From: Verticillium longisporum
Taxonomy: Eukaryota > Ascomycota > Sordariomycetes > Glomerellales > Plectosphaerellaceae
DNA length: 64,000 bases
Assembly: GCA_019188255.1 (NCBI GenBank)
Contig: JAETXT010000005.1
Span: forward strand, 744,001-808,000
Direction: 5' to 3'
This document shows, one piece after another, positions 1-11,022 of this stretch. Below the pieces are notes generated by a model. It was not told where the DNA came from. It did not search any database and saw only the letters and a program-made list of their open reading frames with translations. Made by a program: the position numbers and the translations under genes. Position 1 is the first letter of the stretch. Each line of letters opens with the position of its first letter.

Positions 1-77
1 TGGCCACGCTGTATTCTTGAGTCCATCTTCCCGTGAAGCATGACTGATCATTCCGAGGCCTGCCCTCGTTGGATGTC

Positions 78-1423
78 TCATCTACGCTTCACCTCGCCGA
101 GGTCTGTGACGATGTACTTTTTGCCCGCGAATCCATTCTCATAAAGCTCAATGAGCGCAGCCAGCATGGCGAACCAGTCGGGGTTGTCTGTGAATTTGTC
201 TTCAATGTTGTTGAGCCATCCATAGGCCCTGCCACTAAAGGAGGCATCCGTCATGGCGCCCCAAGGTCCCAGATGGAACATCTGAGTTACCATGTCAGCT
301 CTCGCAGATCTCGTCCCAATGTAGAAGGCTCTGACAACTTACCTCGTGAAACATCGTCTTCACGATGGAAAACGTCAACAGCCCATCAACGGGACGGGCC
401 CTCCCCTTGACACGATACTCTTGCAGCGCATCCCCCCTCGTGGTGTCGGCAAAGAGCGCATCACTCCAGGCACCCCAGTTGTTCTGCCGCAGATGGTTGA
501 GAAAGGACGGATGGAACGTCACGGAGGCGACGACTCTCAACTGGTCTTGACTGGGATCTTCAATGCGCCTCGTGACGGCCATCGGCACGCCTGGTAGCTT
601 CATGATTTCGGTCCACGGCTTGGCCTCCTGACTGAGCATGGTGGGCAGGTCGGACCTGCCCTGCTCTACAACGCCTCGAATGTTGTCCGTCCAGCCGGCA
701 TCCTCATTGTCTGGGTCGACAACAGTCAGGTCTGGACGACATGAGATGACCTGAGCGAGAAGAGTTAGTGAACAAACCCCAGCTTCTCGTCCTCGGACGT
801 GCTCTTACAAAGTGCTTGTGGTGTTCATCTGTGCCCGCCAAGTCCCGCCATGCCTGAGACTTTTCGTATCTCGCATCCGGTGGACCATCCTTGCCAATGG
901 GCCCTTCAAGCTCTTTGAAAAGCTTGAATTTTTCTGCGGAAGGCGGGTTTCAGTGAACGGGGGCTCAGATTGACGAGACCCGGATGGGTCATGTTGCGTG
1001 CAGCAAAGCGTGCTCGCCCGGGGAGGAAGCAGTACATACCCCTTGCGATATCCAACTTGGTCTTGTAGTCGTCCCCTGTGCCAAGCAGGTTTTCCAAGAC
1101 TTTCTTAAGATTCTTGCCAATGAGCGGGATGTTGGAGTTTCGGAGCGCAGTCTCGCCGTTGCTCGCCCACTTTTTGGCCGTCTCGACGGCGTTGATGATG
1201 GCGTCGGCCGTTGCTGGGTCATCAGCGCCTGCTGCGTCCCGGTCTGTCCAACGACCCTGTCAGTAATGGTTTCTGAGCGGACTGCCACTTCTGCCATCGC
1301 GCAGATTGAACTCAATACGAGAGGTAACGTACAGCAGGATGAGTGAAGCGTCCATTTTATGAAGCCCGCCTCGACCAGAGCGGTGGCTTGTAGAGCCAAG
1401 AACGTCACCTGTAAGAGACGCAT
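78..1423 (-). CDS. Secreted HExxH metallopeptidase-like protein
   Basis: Reading on the minus strand from the ATG at 1423, the first residues (MRLLQVTFLALQATALVEA) form a clear signal peptide. I infer five exons with four short introns. The second exon carries an alanine-rich helical stretch (AADDP-like start, then ETAKKWASNGETALRN). The last intron (282-342, 61 nt) falls exactly after a His-Glu pair; joining the exons gives HEMFH, a zinc HExxH motif. It is followed about ten residues later by an Asp and then by AYGW, the layout of aspzincin/deuterolysin-like or lysine-specific metallo-endopeptidases, in which an Asp is the third ligand. The protein ends GEVKRR with a stop at 78-80. It is probably extracellular, but substrate and activity cannot be read from sequence. 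The family assignment rests on the motif and secretion signal alone. The first splice site is my choice to keep frame. Confidence 0.68.
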
Positions 1424-2911
1424 GTTGAGATATGGAATACCCCACGATAAAACGAACTTGGAAGAGTGGCTAAAGTAAGGGACTTAAAGCCTGCGGTTTC
1501 TGTGCTCAAGTCTGATCTTGGGCGACTTTCTCGCTCGTGCTGGAGATCGAGGACTCGTTGCGCTGCTTTTGTATTCTTTTGACTCTGAGGTCTAGTCATC
1601 TCCTCAACATGAGCAGAGACGGCAACTTGCTGGCATGCGAATGAGATATTCTTAGCATTGCCGTGCCTTGCAACCCTCGAGTGTACACACCCTCTGTTTG
1701 CCTAAAGAGGCTTCATTTTGCAAGTTCACTTGTATCAGCTTTCGTATAAGCCGTCTGACTCCAGGCTCCAAGGCTCAGTCATGGACCCCAGAATCCTTCA
1801 GATGGAACGAGGGGCCGTCGGTTTCTTACTGTCACGTCTAGAACACCTCCAGACGGTCATGTTGCTGGTCACTTTTTCAAGATGACCGTAATCAGATGAC
1901 TGGATGAGAAAAGTGGCAGATCCTGTATGCACATGAACGTTAGAAATGTGTCCCCAGTGGGCGGCAGGAAATGTTGGCCCCAAATGATCGTGTTCATTGC
2001 TTGCCATCGCCTGCACAGCCTCGCTAATCTGGTGATGGTGTGCTGCGGTGATGCCTCCTGTGGGGGCCAGCAGCGGCTTGAATCGGGTGGACTCAACGGT
2101 TGCCTGACTGAACGACCTATGAAAAAATCCGCGTACCTGCATCGAGCCGACTTGTCTTGGTGACCCCTTTGTTACCCGATCTTGGTAGGATTCTATCCAG
2201 CACTGAAAACTCCACCCCTTGCGGCCATTATGCCCGCTCGCGGCGTATCTGGCGCAGTCTGGGGGCTATAGAGGTGAGCAGCACAGCTGTAGGCTGCAAC
2301 CTGCTGACGGATCGGCACTGATCCAGGCACGACTCAGCCCTAGCGACGAACAATTCTGACCAAGAAAAGGGGGCAAAATTCGAAAATCGGATGACTCGTC
2401 GGTCGATGCAAACTGGATGTTCTGCACTCGGTAATCCGGGAAACATTTGCAGTTTCTCAACTTCACACACCTCACACCAAGTTCGTAACCACACACAAAA
2501 CTTGGCCATCAGCTTCGTGGGGGCTGTATGATCCATCAATCTGACAACCCATCCAGGAGAACGTAGTGGGCTGTGTACAGAACATCTACTTGCCCCCATA
2601 CCGCCCAATGTTAACGCTGCCTGTATGCGTATTGGGCAAGAAGTGTCTATTCATAGATGTGAATATCAAATCATGGATCAAGTCTCTTTCGAGGCATATC
2701 AGTCGACAGAGTGACAAGACGGCAACTGGTCTCACGAAATCCTCGCGTATCAGCTGGTAGTTATAAGAGCAGTCGCCCCAACAACCTTGAAGTACCTGCA
2801 TCAGAATGGTTCTTGACTTCAGAAAGTAGCCAAGAAGATATCAAATAGTATCCACCATCTCCTTGAGCTTCTCCAAATTCTCGTTTCATTGCATTCACTC
2901 TTCTTTCAATA
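1424..2911. other. Intergenic region without a supported gene
   Basis: About 1.5 kb between two divergently transcribed secreted-protein genes. Only short open frames occur. The longest two, on the minus strand at 1798-2142 and 2228-2608, have no recognisable domain, signal peptide or convincing splice context. The region should contain both promoters. I see no tRNA or transposon features. Confidence 0.6.
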
Positions 2912-5480
2912 ATGAGGGCCACATACAGGGCCGTTGTTAGTTGCGGCTTATGGCTTCATGTTGCGGCCAGTGTCCAACCAGGACCTGCGCTTGCTGCGCT
3001 GGCTACCCATAAAGGCAACCTTTATATCCGCCAAGATCCACCAGCTCCTGATGGGTAATTCAAACACGGCGACTTACAGACAACCATTGCTGACGAGACT
3101 CTATAGTGTTCGGGCAGCTGCAGTCATACCCACCGAAGCTGGGCAGATTGGTATCAATCCTCCAGGCCCAGAGCCTACGTAAGTGTTTTTTGCCATGCAC
3201 TTGTGGTAACTAGAGCTGTACGAGGGCTTACATGTCCAAAACGCAGACCGGTAAACATTGAGGGACACACAAAGTACCTCTCTGAAGAAAATGGTTCAAC
3301 CACGGTAGGTTGCCAGACTAGGAAAGAAGAAGAAATTACGCTCTCAAGACCTTCAAGACTGATCAAACCTCCATGTCGTAGTGGATCGGCGTTGACCCTT
3401 CTCACATTGCCGTCACCCAAGTAACCACGACGAACGCCGCGGGTGAGACCGGGGTGGTGACCCTCACCAAGGGCATCAGCGCCAGCAAGAACGCCGAGGG
3501 CGGTCTCGATATCCTTATAAGTCCCGCCGTCAAGGCCAAGCTTGAGGCTATCGCCAAGGAAGTAACGCCATGTGCAGCCAAGCGTCGGCGCCAAGTCCGG
3601 AACCGCAAACGAGCCGGCCCAGCCTGTGGCCTGGCTGACTTTGTGCAACGCGTCGGCGCCGACCGAGAGCTGCAGGAGACATTTGCCCACCCGCTTACGG
3701 ACCAGGTCTTCAACGACTTTGACGAGGGCTACTCCGGCGATCCTGCCGACGACCCTGGCTGGGAGGGCGATGGCGGACAGGTCGGCCACGAGGACGAAGG
3801 CTACTTTTCCGAAGACGAAGAGGGTTTCTTCGAGGCCGCCGAGGGTGACGGCACTGCCGAGAGCATCGTCATTTCGTCGCCAGAAGAGGCTGCCGCAATT
3901 GGTGAGATTCTATCCGGCGCCGGTGCCGCAGAGGCGGCGGCAGTCTGGGGAGGCTCGACCGTCACAGCGGGCTCGTTCTTGGCATGGCTCTATGGCACCC
4001 TCAAGGAGGGCAAGGAGCTGTCCTTTGCTCAGAAGATCCCGGCCGAGAGCGTTCACACGGTCACCAAGACCAAGTCCGAGACGACGACGACTACCACTTC
4101 AAGCTGTGCTGTGCAGACAGATGGACCCGTAAGTTGCCGACGATCACCGCTCCTCATCTCATGTGAAATCTCATCTTACATATGTTGTCCAGCCTCCCTG
4201 CGATAAAGCCTGCAAGCCTACTGCAGTCAAACTTGAGGACCCCCGCGTGACTGGCATAAACTACTGGGCCTGCTCAGAGGTGAGTGAACGTTGTGGGCTG
4301 CCATGCCCACACGAACTTCTGACGTCTACAAACAAGGTGGCTGACTCGGAACGCTAGGGCGACGGCAAGGGCTGCAAGTGCAGAACCGACGCGAAAGAGA
4401 TCGCCAGCTATCCGGACGGCGAGTTGATGCAACAGATCCTGGACGTCGCCGGCGTGCTCAAGGACAAGCCACTGCAACCCACCATCGAATGCCCCAACGA
4501 CCTCACCAACGTCCCGAGCAAGTATCTCGTCGACAAGACGTCGGTCGAGTTCTGCAAGGACGTCATGGGTGATCTCGGCAACGAACGCCTCCCCGTAGCG
4601 TACGACATCCACGGCAACAAGATCCCCCTCCTCCGAGCCGCCGTCGCCGCGGCGGCGTCCACAGACCTCACGGCGCGATGGCTCGGGAGGAGGTCCCCGC
4701 CGACGAACCCCGACAATTATCTCGACTACCGGTTCTTCCTGAGCTACACGCCCGGGGGCGACGACTGCCTGGTTCCCAAGGACGACCTCTGCAAGAACGC
4801 GTACGAGGCCCTGGTCAAGAGCAACTGTAAGTTCACCCCGTCTGACCCCCTCCTGGCCTCGCAGCTCGGTCGCTGCATGGCGCCTAGCCGCAGACTGCTG
4901 ACACTGCTTTGCCAGGCGGCACCAACCACGGCTCAGTCGGCGACATCATGTTCGCCGATTCCTCCATCGACGTCGGGTGCGGCAGGTTCGCCTGGAAGGT
5001 CGAGAAGACGGCCGAGCCCGAGCCCCCGGAGCCCGAGCTCAAGGTGGGAGAGCGCCAGTGCAACGACGGCTACAGCCACCACGACGTGCACAACGACCAG
5101 CAGAAGTTCTGGTCCGAGACGTACTGCAAGTGGACGGCGGAAGGCGTCACGCTGAACAAGGGAGACGACAAGCTGAAGGAGATGTACATGCACCCCATCG
5201 GCCCGTACGCGGACCTCCACCAGAACTTCAACATTTCCTGGGTCGAGGGGTGCGAGCATGCCGAGGGGCAGAAAGCCGACTTGCCCATCCCTGGAGATGA
5301 CAGCGTCACGTGCAACGGCCTCATGAGGGGGCTGTACGTAGAGTGTAAGTGCATCCGCGATGAGCAAGACCGCGGGCGGTTCGCTAACATGGCTTGCGAA
5401 CAGGTCGCGATAACGGAGGCGCGGGCGGGACCATTGATGCCGGCTGTCTGAGGTACCACTTCTGGCCTACAGAGCAGTGA
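2912..5480 (+). CDS. Large secreted multi-domain protein, unknown function
   Basis: The ATG at 2912 starts a hydrophobic signal peptide (VVSCGLWLHVAASV). I join about eight exons; the first intron is 3055-3106, and others begin at GTAAGT or GTGAGT donors near 3181, 4131, 4279, 4828 and 5345. The product has an N-terminal region with a highly basic site (KRRRQVRNRKRA), then an acidic Asp/Glu-rich stretch (about 3715-3860), a hydrophobic Ala/Gly segment (about 3890-4010) and a Thr-rich linker. A Cys-rich C-terminal half follows, with GGTNHGSVGDIM and a Trp/His-rich module (YSHHDVHNDQQ, SETYCKW). Cysteines and secretion suggest an extracellular or cell-surface protein. The basic site could be cut by a Kex2-like protease. 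I do not recognise a family. The exon junctions restore one continuous reading frame, which argues for a real gene. Confidence 0.6.
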
Positions 5481-6292
5481 GAGCGCGACAGGTAGACTTT
5501 GGGCACGATGGGGATAGTTACCTCTGATAGTGTTGCAGCTCGGAGAGAAAGGACCTAAAGATCAGCTACTGGGACAGCCTCAGCGTTGATAGGGATGACG
5601 ATGAATCAAAGCGTTTGAAAGATTTTTGCCCTTCCAAAAACTGTGTCGATCTCGACTCTGCAAGTTGGGAAGAGGCCAAACATGGCACTTCCATTCCATT
5701 GAGGGCTGACTTCGCTCGGTGTCGTTGTTGCTTCGACCGAATTTCAATCTCGGGCCACATTCGAACACGACAATCTGCGATCCCTGCTCGCGCAATAATC
5801 TCGTTGCTGTTCTCCAGCCTGCATACAAGTGCCGCTGCCAGATCGGCAGCCCAAGGTAATGTAAGCCCCCAACTACCCGGCAGAGACGATAACCGACGGC
5901 TACGTGAGGGCCGGGGGTGGCGATTATTCCGATGTGCATATTCTGGGTGATCAACCGAGTGGCGCATGACATGTAAAATTGGTACACATTACTATTCTCG
6001 TCAACATACACCCATCGCAGGGAAGAACATCTATCATCAAGCATGCGGTGCACTACCCGGCGACAGCCGCGAGCCCAAATATCGCTATCGCCATGGTAGA
6101 GCCATCGTCCTGCCAAAGAAAAAAAAAATCGATCGCGCGACATCTGGGGGCGACAATCCCGCATCAAATCAGGTATCATTTGCTTCCCCTTTCCAGCCAG
6201 TAACGCAGTTTCGCACCTCGACTGGCTGACGTCTCCCTCAGCGACGCGCCAGCCCAGCCTAGCCTCGCGCAAGACAAAGATTCAGACCCGCT
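5481..6292. other. Intergenic region with one uncertain minus-strand ORF
   Basis: About 800 bases between the stops of two convergent genes. A minus-strand frame at 5580-6272 stays open for 230 codons from MREARLGWRV. Its composition (Arg, His, Trp, Cys rich), lack of domains and lack of signal peptide make it look like a chance frame. I would not annotate it as a gene without transcript evidence. Confidence 0.5.
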
Positions 6293-6958
6293 TCACGCCT
6301 TGGGAGGCGGCCCAGAAGGCGGCGCAAAATCGTCGACGCCACGGTTATACGTCTGCTGGGGCTGCTGCAGCTGAATGTTGTCGTGATTGCCGTAGTAGCC
6401 GTCGTTCGGGTTAAAGGTGGTGCCCGTGTGCTGGGGCTGCTGGCCGTACGCCGGCGGCGCGTTGTAGCCCTGCTGACCGTAGCCGTACTGCTGCTGCTGG
6501 TTGTAGGCGTGCTGGTTGTTCTGGTGCTGGTTGGCGCCCCAGCGGTTGTTGGTCATCCAGCCGGTGCCGTACATGGGGGTGTTGCCCTTTCTTCTGCGCT
6601 TGCGGGAGCTGAAGCAACTGTTGGGAACGGTCAGCTCATGTGCGCTGGATACGGGCCGGGGCCAGAAGACTGTTGGCGATGGGAGAGAGGGAGATGAAAA
6701 AAAAAAAAAAACGTACCCGAGAGCGCAGAGGATGAGGAGGAAGACTAGGACGAGAACGCCGGCGAGAACCCAGCGACCCCAGTAGTACCAACTGCTGCGA
6801 TTGCGCGTGTAGCAGCGGCCATTCCTGTAATATGTGCCCGAGGGGCAGCCAAATTGCCTGGGTCATGCGTGTTAGTATTTGTCTGGAAAAGGAACTCGTT
6901 AACAGCACGCGACATGCCTCTTGACGAGCTCGTCCTCAGCAGGGAAGAAGGCAGCCAT
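6293..6958 (-). CDS. RCR-family single-pass membrane protein (Congo red resistance)
   Basis: Three exons from the ATG at 6958. The spliced protein begins MAAFFPAEDELVKRQFGCPSG, then YYRNGRCY, a Trp-rich YYWGRW, one transmembrane segment (VLAGVLVLVLVFLLILCAL), a basic SSRKRRRKGN stop-transfer, and a tail rich in Gln, Tyr, Asn, Gly and Pro ending APPSGPPPKA. This is the layout of fungal RCR proteins, which act in endosome/vacuole or cell-surface trafficking and influence chitin deposition; yeast RCR1 and RCR2 are the named members. The tail probably holds PY-type ubiquitin-ligase contacts (APPAYG). Intron 1 (6858-6917, 60 nt) appears to use a GC donor (AG|GCATGT), with a CTAAC branch site; a GT donor a few bases further would insert three residues in the same frame. 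Intron 2 contains a 13-14 nt poly-T run. Confidence 0.8.
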
Positions 6959-9143
6959 CGTGATTGTGAGGTATGGTTTGTGGTTGATGTTGTAGTTGTT
7001 GAAAACAAGCACGCCGGCTTGGATCAATCTGGCGATGGATGATGGATAAGGCAGAGAATGATGCCAAGGGCCGACAGGGATCAGGTGCGGTGCAGGAAGA
7101 TGCCGGTTTCAAAGGGCGTTCGGGTCGATGACGTGGTGGGGGGCACCTGAATGCGCCGGATCGAGGCGACGCCGCAGTTCTTGGTGGACAGTAACGCTGT
7201 AGCCCGCGAAGCTTATTCCGGTGCGGTGGATGCAGGACCTGCAGGCTCGTTGTTTGGGTGCGTGTTGTAGGTCACTGTCGATGACTCGTGATGACTGACC
7301 GAGCCCGTTGTTTGCTGGCTGGTTCGAATGGGGAGATCAGAATTGAGGGGGGAAAAAAGAGTAAAGGGAGGGAGAATTCTGGGCGAATGGGTGGCCCATA
7401 TGTAATGCTGCGTCAGGCGACATGGCCAAGCGCAAACACGACGTCGTCGACTGAGCCCTTCTTGTCTGGGCATGGGAACGAACCGGACCACAGACGGCGA
7501 GAGTCAGTGTTGGGCTTGGCTGTGGTGTCCAGCCTTGGCTGTGGTCTCTGGCCTTGGCTGTGGTCTCTGGCTTGGCTGTGGTCTCTGGCCTTGGCTGTGG
7601 TCTTCAGCGAGAGGTTACGTGGTTGCGTGGCCGAGCGTGCACGATGGAGCTTCCGAGGCTGCCAGGGTACTTGCTGAAGAGCGGGCTGTCGTACGCGTAA
7701 CGGAGGTACCGATACCTGGCCGGGGTGGCGGAGCAGCTGAGCGTCCCCTCCGCTTCTCTGGCCACGCCCACTCACATCATCCCCACATCATCCCCCCGGT
7801 CATCACCAGGATGGCCACATCCGGCCAGGTGCTGATCGTCATGGCTCGCTGTATGAGGTGGATGTCCTGCCCCTCACGTTACCCTCCCCCAATTTTGCGA
7901 CCACGTTTGGAGCGTCGTACGAGCTCTCTGTCAAGCTTGCTGCTAGCCCACGCTGTCGGCACGCTGTTGTACAGTGCCCCAAGGTAAAGGTACCAAGGCC
8001 CCGTACCTTGCCTCGCCTGCCTCCTAAGCTTTGTAAACGCCCCATGACCACGCTGAGCCACCAGGCCACGACCGCATCCCAGTGCCGAGAGCTCTAGCAC
8101 GCCTCCTGTCCAACGCGATCAAGCTCCATGGAGCTAACAAGCCCAGCCCAGATTACGACACCGCTAGTCTGTGCCGTTACAACAAGCACTCGAGCGCGAA
8201 CAGAGGACCACTGCGCTGGACAGTTGTGCCGTTTCTGCCTGCGATGTGCCGAGGGCTTGGCGGAAGAGCATCTGTTTGAGATCGGCTGTGTTCCGAGCAG
8301 GAAACATGGCGGACAAACAGATTTGCGCGTCCCGCCACCTGGGGCTGGGGAAAGAGTGCCGTGTGTGACTTGCATGCATGCTACCGTCAGTCAGATTTCC
8401 AGCATGTCTCGAAAGACGGGTCATCGATACGGAGCCATCCATCATGGTCAATTGCTCCGCCACATCGACACTCTCTCCGGAGTGCGCAGCCCTTTACTTT
8501 GATCGCCCCAACGGCTTCCTTGTTCCGAGTCACCGCTACTGTTGCTGCCTGATGATTTGCCTCGAGCCTCGAACTCGACTTTCCAGTATTGGTCATCTAC
8601 AGCCACGACGCCCCAGGGCAAAGCTCCTCGATGGTGTGTTGCTTGTCATTCATTAGTTAGGTGCTAAGGATGTCATGGCGCTGTAGTTCGTTCGTGTGAA
8701 TGTGTCCCTTGTTCCATGGACGAAGCTTCGCCATCCTGAACCCAATTTCCCTACTCCAGCATAAGATCCGTGCTCCCAGAACCCTTTTTTTCCCTCTTGC
8801 AATCCTCTTGCAATGAATGTCAGAGTGGAGAATCGTCGCGTGGCCGGCATTCCAAGCCGTTGCCCCCAATCCCATCGCCGGGGACCAAATGCCATGTCGT
8901 AAAGCCTCCATCGATCAGAAGACTGTAACTCCCCGCATGTATGTGTCTCGAAGAAGAGAGAATGACCGCCACGCCCATGTGGTGTTTTCTCAAGGTATTT
9001 GCCACACGCCCAACTCCCTGGTCATTACTGAAAGGAATAACATGTCCTGGCTCCGAAAAACAAAAACGCCTCGTGCCCCTAATCACCACCTCGGTGCCGG
9101 GGAGGGGAAATGCCCCATATCCTCGTCGCGCAGCGTACGCACA
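6959..9143. other. 2.2 kb intergenic region
   Basis: No gene is supported. Open frames on both strands are short and of skewed composition. The stretch contains a GC-skewed minisatellite at 7513-7607, annotated separately, and otherwise unstructured sequence. It holds the promoter of the RCR gene at its left end and the 3' region of the next minus-strand gene at its right end. Confidence 0.6.
7513..7607. repeat. Minisatellite, about 19-bp unit
   Basis: Five imperfect head-to-tail copies of a unit close to CCTTGGCTGTGGTCTCTGG. The first copy is diverged and one copy is two bases shorter. The array lies in intergenic DNA; frames running through it give a Trp/Leu/Gly/Cys repeat that I regard as non-coding. 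Confidence 0.85.
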
Positions 9144-9823
9144 TCACTTGGGATACGAGTACCGCGGAGGGCCCTTGTCAACGTCCCTCTTGGCTCCCGC
9201 CCCCGCTCCCGCCTGCGCCTGCTGCCGCGCCGCGAGCTCGGCAATCTTCTCGCGAGCCTTCATGAGGCTGCTGTTGTCCTGCTGCTTGAGCTTGGCGCGA
9301 ATGTCATACAGCGCCATGAGCGTCGACGCGCGGTCGAGGTCGTCCTCCGCGTCCGAGTCGCGCCGCGGCGTGCCGGGGACGGAGCCCTGGGCCGAGTTGG
9401 TGCGCGTCAGCGGCGGGCTCATGAGGATGCGGCGACCGAACTTGTCGTGGCGCGCGGGGCCGCCTGCGCCTGCGCTCGGGGACGAGGAGCCCGTGTTCGT
9501 CCGCGGGATGGCCTGCGCCGACTGGGCGCGGCGGAGGTCGTCGGAGGGGCGGCGCGGGGCGGCGTGGCTGTGGCGGTCTTGTTCGACTTTTTGGATGGCC
9601 TTGTTTGCTGTGACGAGGGCGGCGGCAGCGTTTGGTTCCTGAACAAGACGAGGAAAGAAAGAGTCAGCTCTTCTGATGTTTGCTGCCAGATTTCGTCGAA
9701 AAAGTGTGCCAAGCGGGGGCGGGCACATGACATCACTGGGAGAAGAGGGAGGAGGGGTTGGCTTACCGCCGCGTTCAGACTGCTGAGATCAGCCAGCATC
9801 TGCGCCATCTGCAGGCTTTCCAT
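9144..9823 (-). CDS. Small conserved-looking Ser/Arg-rich protein, unknown
   Basis: Two exons. The first encodes MESLQMAQMLADLSSLNAA from the ATG at 9823. A GTAAGC donor and TTCAG acceptor remove an intron of about 125 nt, and the second exon continues in frame with EPNAAAALVTANKAIQKV. The roughly 180-residue product has short amphipathic helices at both ends (LVTANKAIQKVEQD near the start, TLMALYDIRAKLKQQD and AREKIAELAARQQ near the end). Between them is a disordered middle rich in Ser, Pro, Arg and Thr with likely phosphorylation sites (GTPRRDSD, LTRTNS). No signal peptide, membrane segment or enzymatic motif is visible. It is likely nuclear or cytoplasmic and might act by coiled-coil interaction. 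The clean splice and charged helices argue that it is real. I do not recognise the family. Confidence 0.6.
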
Positions 9824-11022
9824 GGCTGGCTGTGGGTGTTTGTTTCTGTATGGCGAAAAGAGCAAGTCGGTCGTGTGGTCTTTGATCGGGGTGCGGTCGC
9901 CCGTCGCTGGGTGCAAGCGCTGCAAAATGTGGACAGCTCGACAGCTTGATGACGGAAGCTTTTTGGACTTTTGTTCGCCCAGAGGCCGGCAAGAAGAGAC
10001 GGGCAAGACGGGGTAAGGTTCAGGATAGTCTAATGTAAAGCGGTGGATCGGACAGAAAGGAGAGCCTTGAGAGCCCACTGGGGCCGTGGGTCGCGAACCC
10101 CGCTGGGCTGCGGGAACAAGGAAGCCAGCCCCCCAGGGCTAATCCCCGTGTGGCAACTGGGTTGCAGTGCCTTGAGTGCCCCCCACACGAATTCTGCCAT
10201 CTGGGAGCCTCGACCCCGCCTCCGACCTGTGGCTCTGGTCGCGACCTGCGAAATCAGCCGCGAACGGGCCACACCCTCTTTTGCCTCCGTCATGGGAAGA
10301 CGCCAACGAGGAGTCGTCGAGGTGAAGGAAATGACATGTGTCAGGCGACGATATGCGGCGGCCTTCATATGTGCCACCCTGTTTGATGCTGGCACTTGGA
10401 TCAAGTCACCTAGGCCTTTATTTCGCTTTATTGAGTCGAGCACAGCTTGTCGAGCACAGCTTGCTCATTCGAGCATTTAATTACTATGTCGAGCGAGTCA
10501 ACTTTCAATGCAGGGTGCAGCTCCACACGCACGACCAATCTTGCATGTCTTAGACCTGCTGATGGGATGAGACGAAATGCGCCCAAGCTGCTGGCCACTG
10601 TGAGTGCAGGTCTCGGCCAGTCTCTCTGGGAATGGCAAGGTTCAGCTTCGCCAATTTCATCACTAAGGGTTCCGCCTTAGTCAGCGAATGTGGAAGTCGC
10701 AGTGTTCATCCCGCCCACAAGAAATCGATTGCCTCACAATATGAGAACATCAGACCGCCAATCATCAGAGGCTCGCGGGAGCATCTCAAGTGGATGTGTA
10801 AATAAGGATAATATAGCATTGTCACGAGCTTAACGTCCTTCAGCCGCATTGTCACAGCCCAATTCTCAAACCCCAAACTCGGCAATGGTACCGATTCCTC
10901 GGACCGAGACCCGAGACCCACGCAGACCTCCGAACCAGGAGCGCGTGTCGGTTGATTGAAATACACTCTCATGTCATGACCATCGTCACCAGCCTCACTC
11001 ATCGCCACTCCTCACCTCAACC
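9824..11022. other. Intergenic region between divergent genes
   Basis: About 1.2 kb separating the start of the minus-strand gene at 9823 from the start of the FAHD1-like gene at 11023, so both promoters should lie here. A short direct duplication of TCGAGCACAGCTTG is at about 10435-10463. No coding frame with domain features is seen. Confidence 0.6.

Noticed and set aside
1798..2142. Minus-strand 114-codon frame (HISNVHVHTGSATFLIQ region)
   Set aside because: Looks somewhat protein-like but has no start context, signal peptide or partner exon that I can support.
7310..7345. GGTTCGAAT resembling a tRNA T loop
   Set aside because: No pairing T stem, no acceptor or anticodon arm around it.
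8817..10016. Plus-strand 399-codon frame
   Set aside because: It lies antisense over the spliced minus-strand gene 9144-9823, has Arg/Val/Ala-rich shadow composition and no domain.
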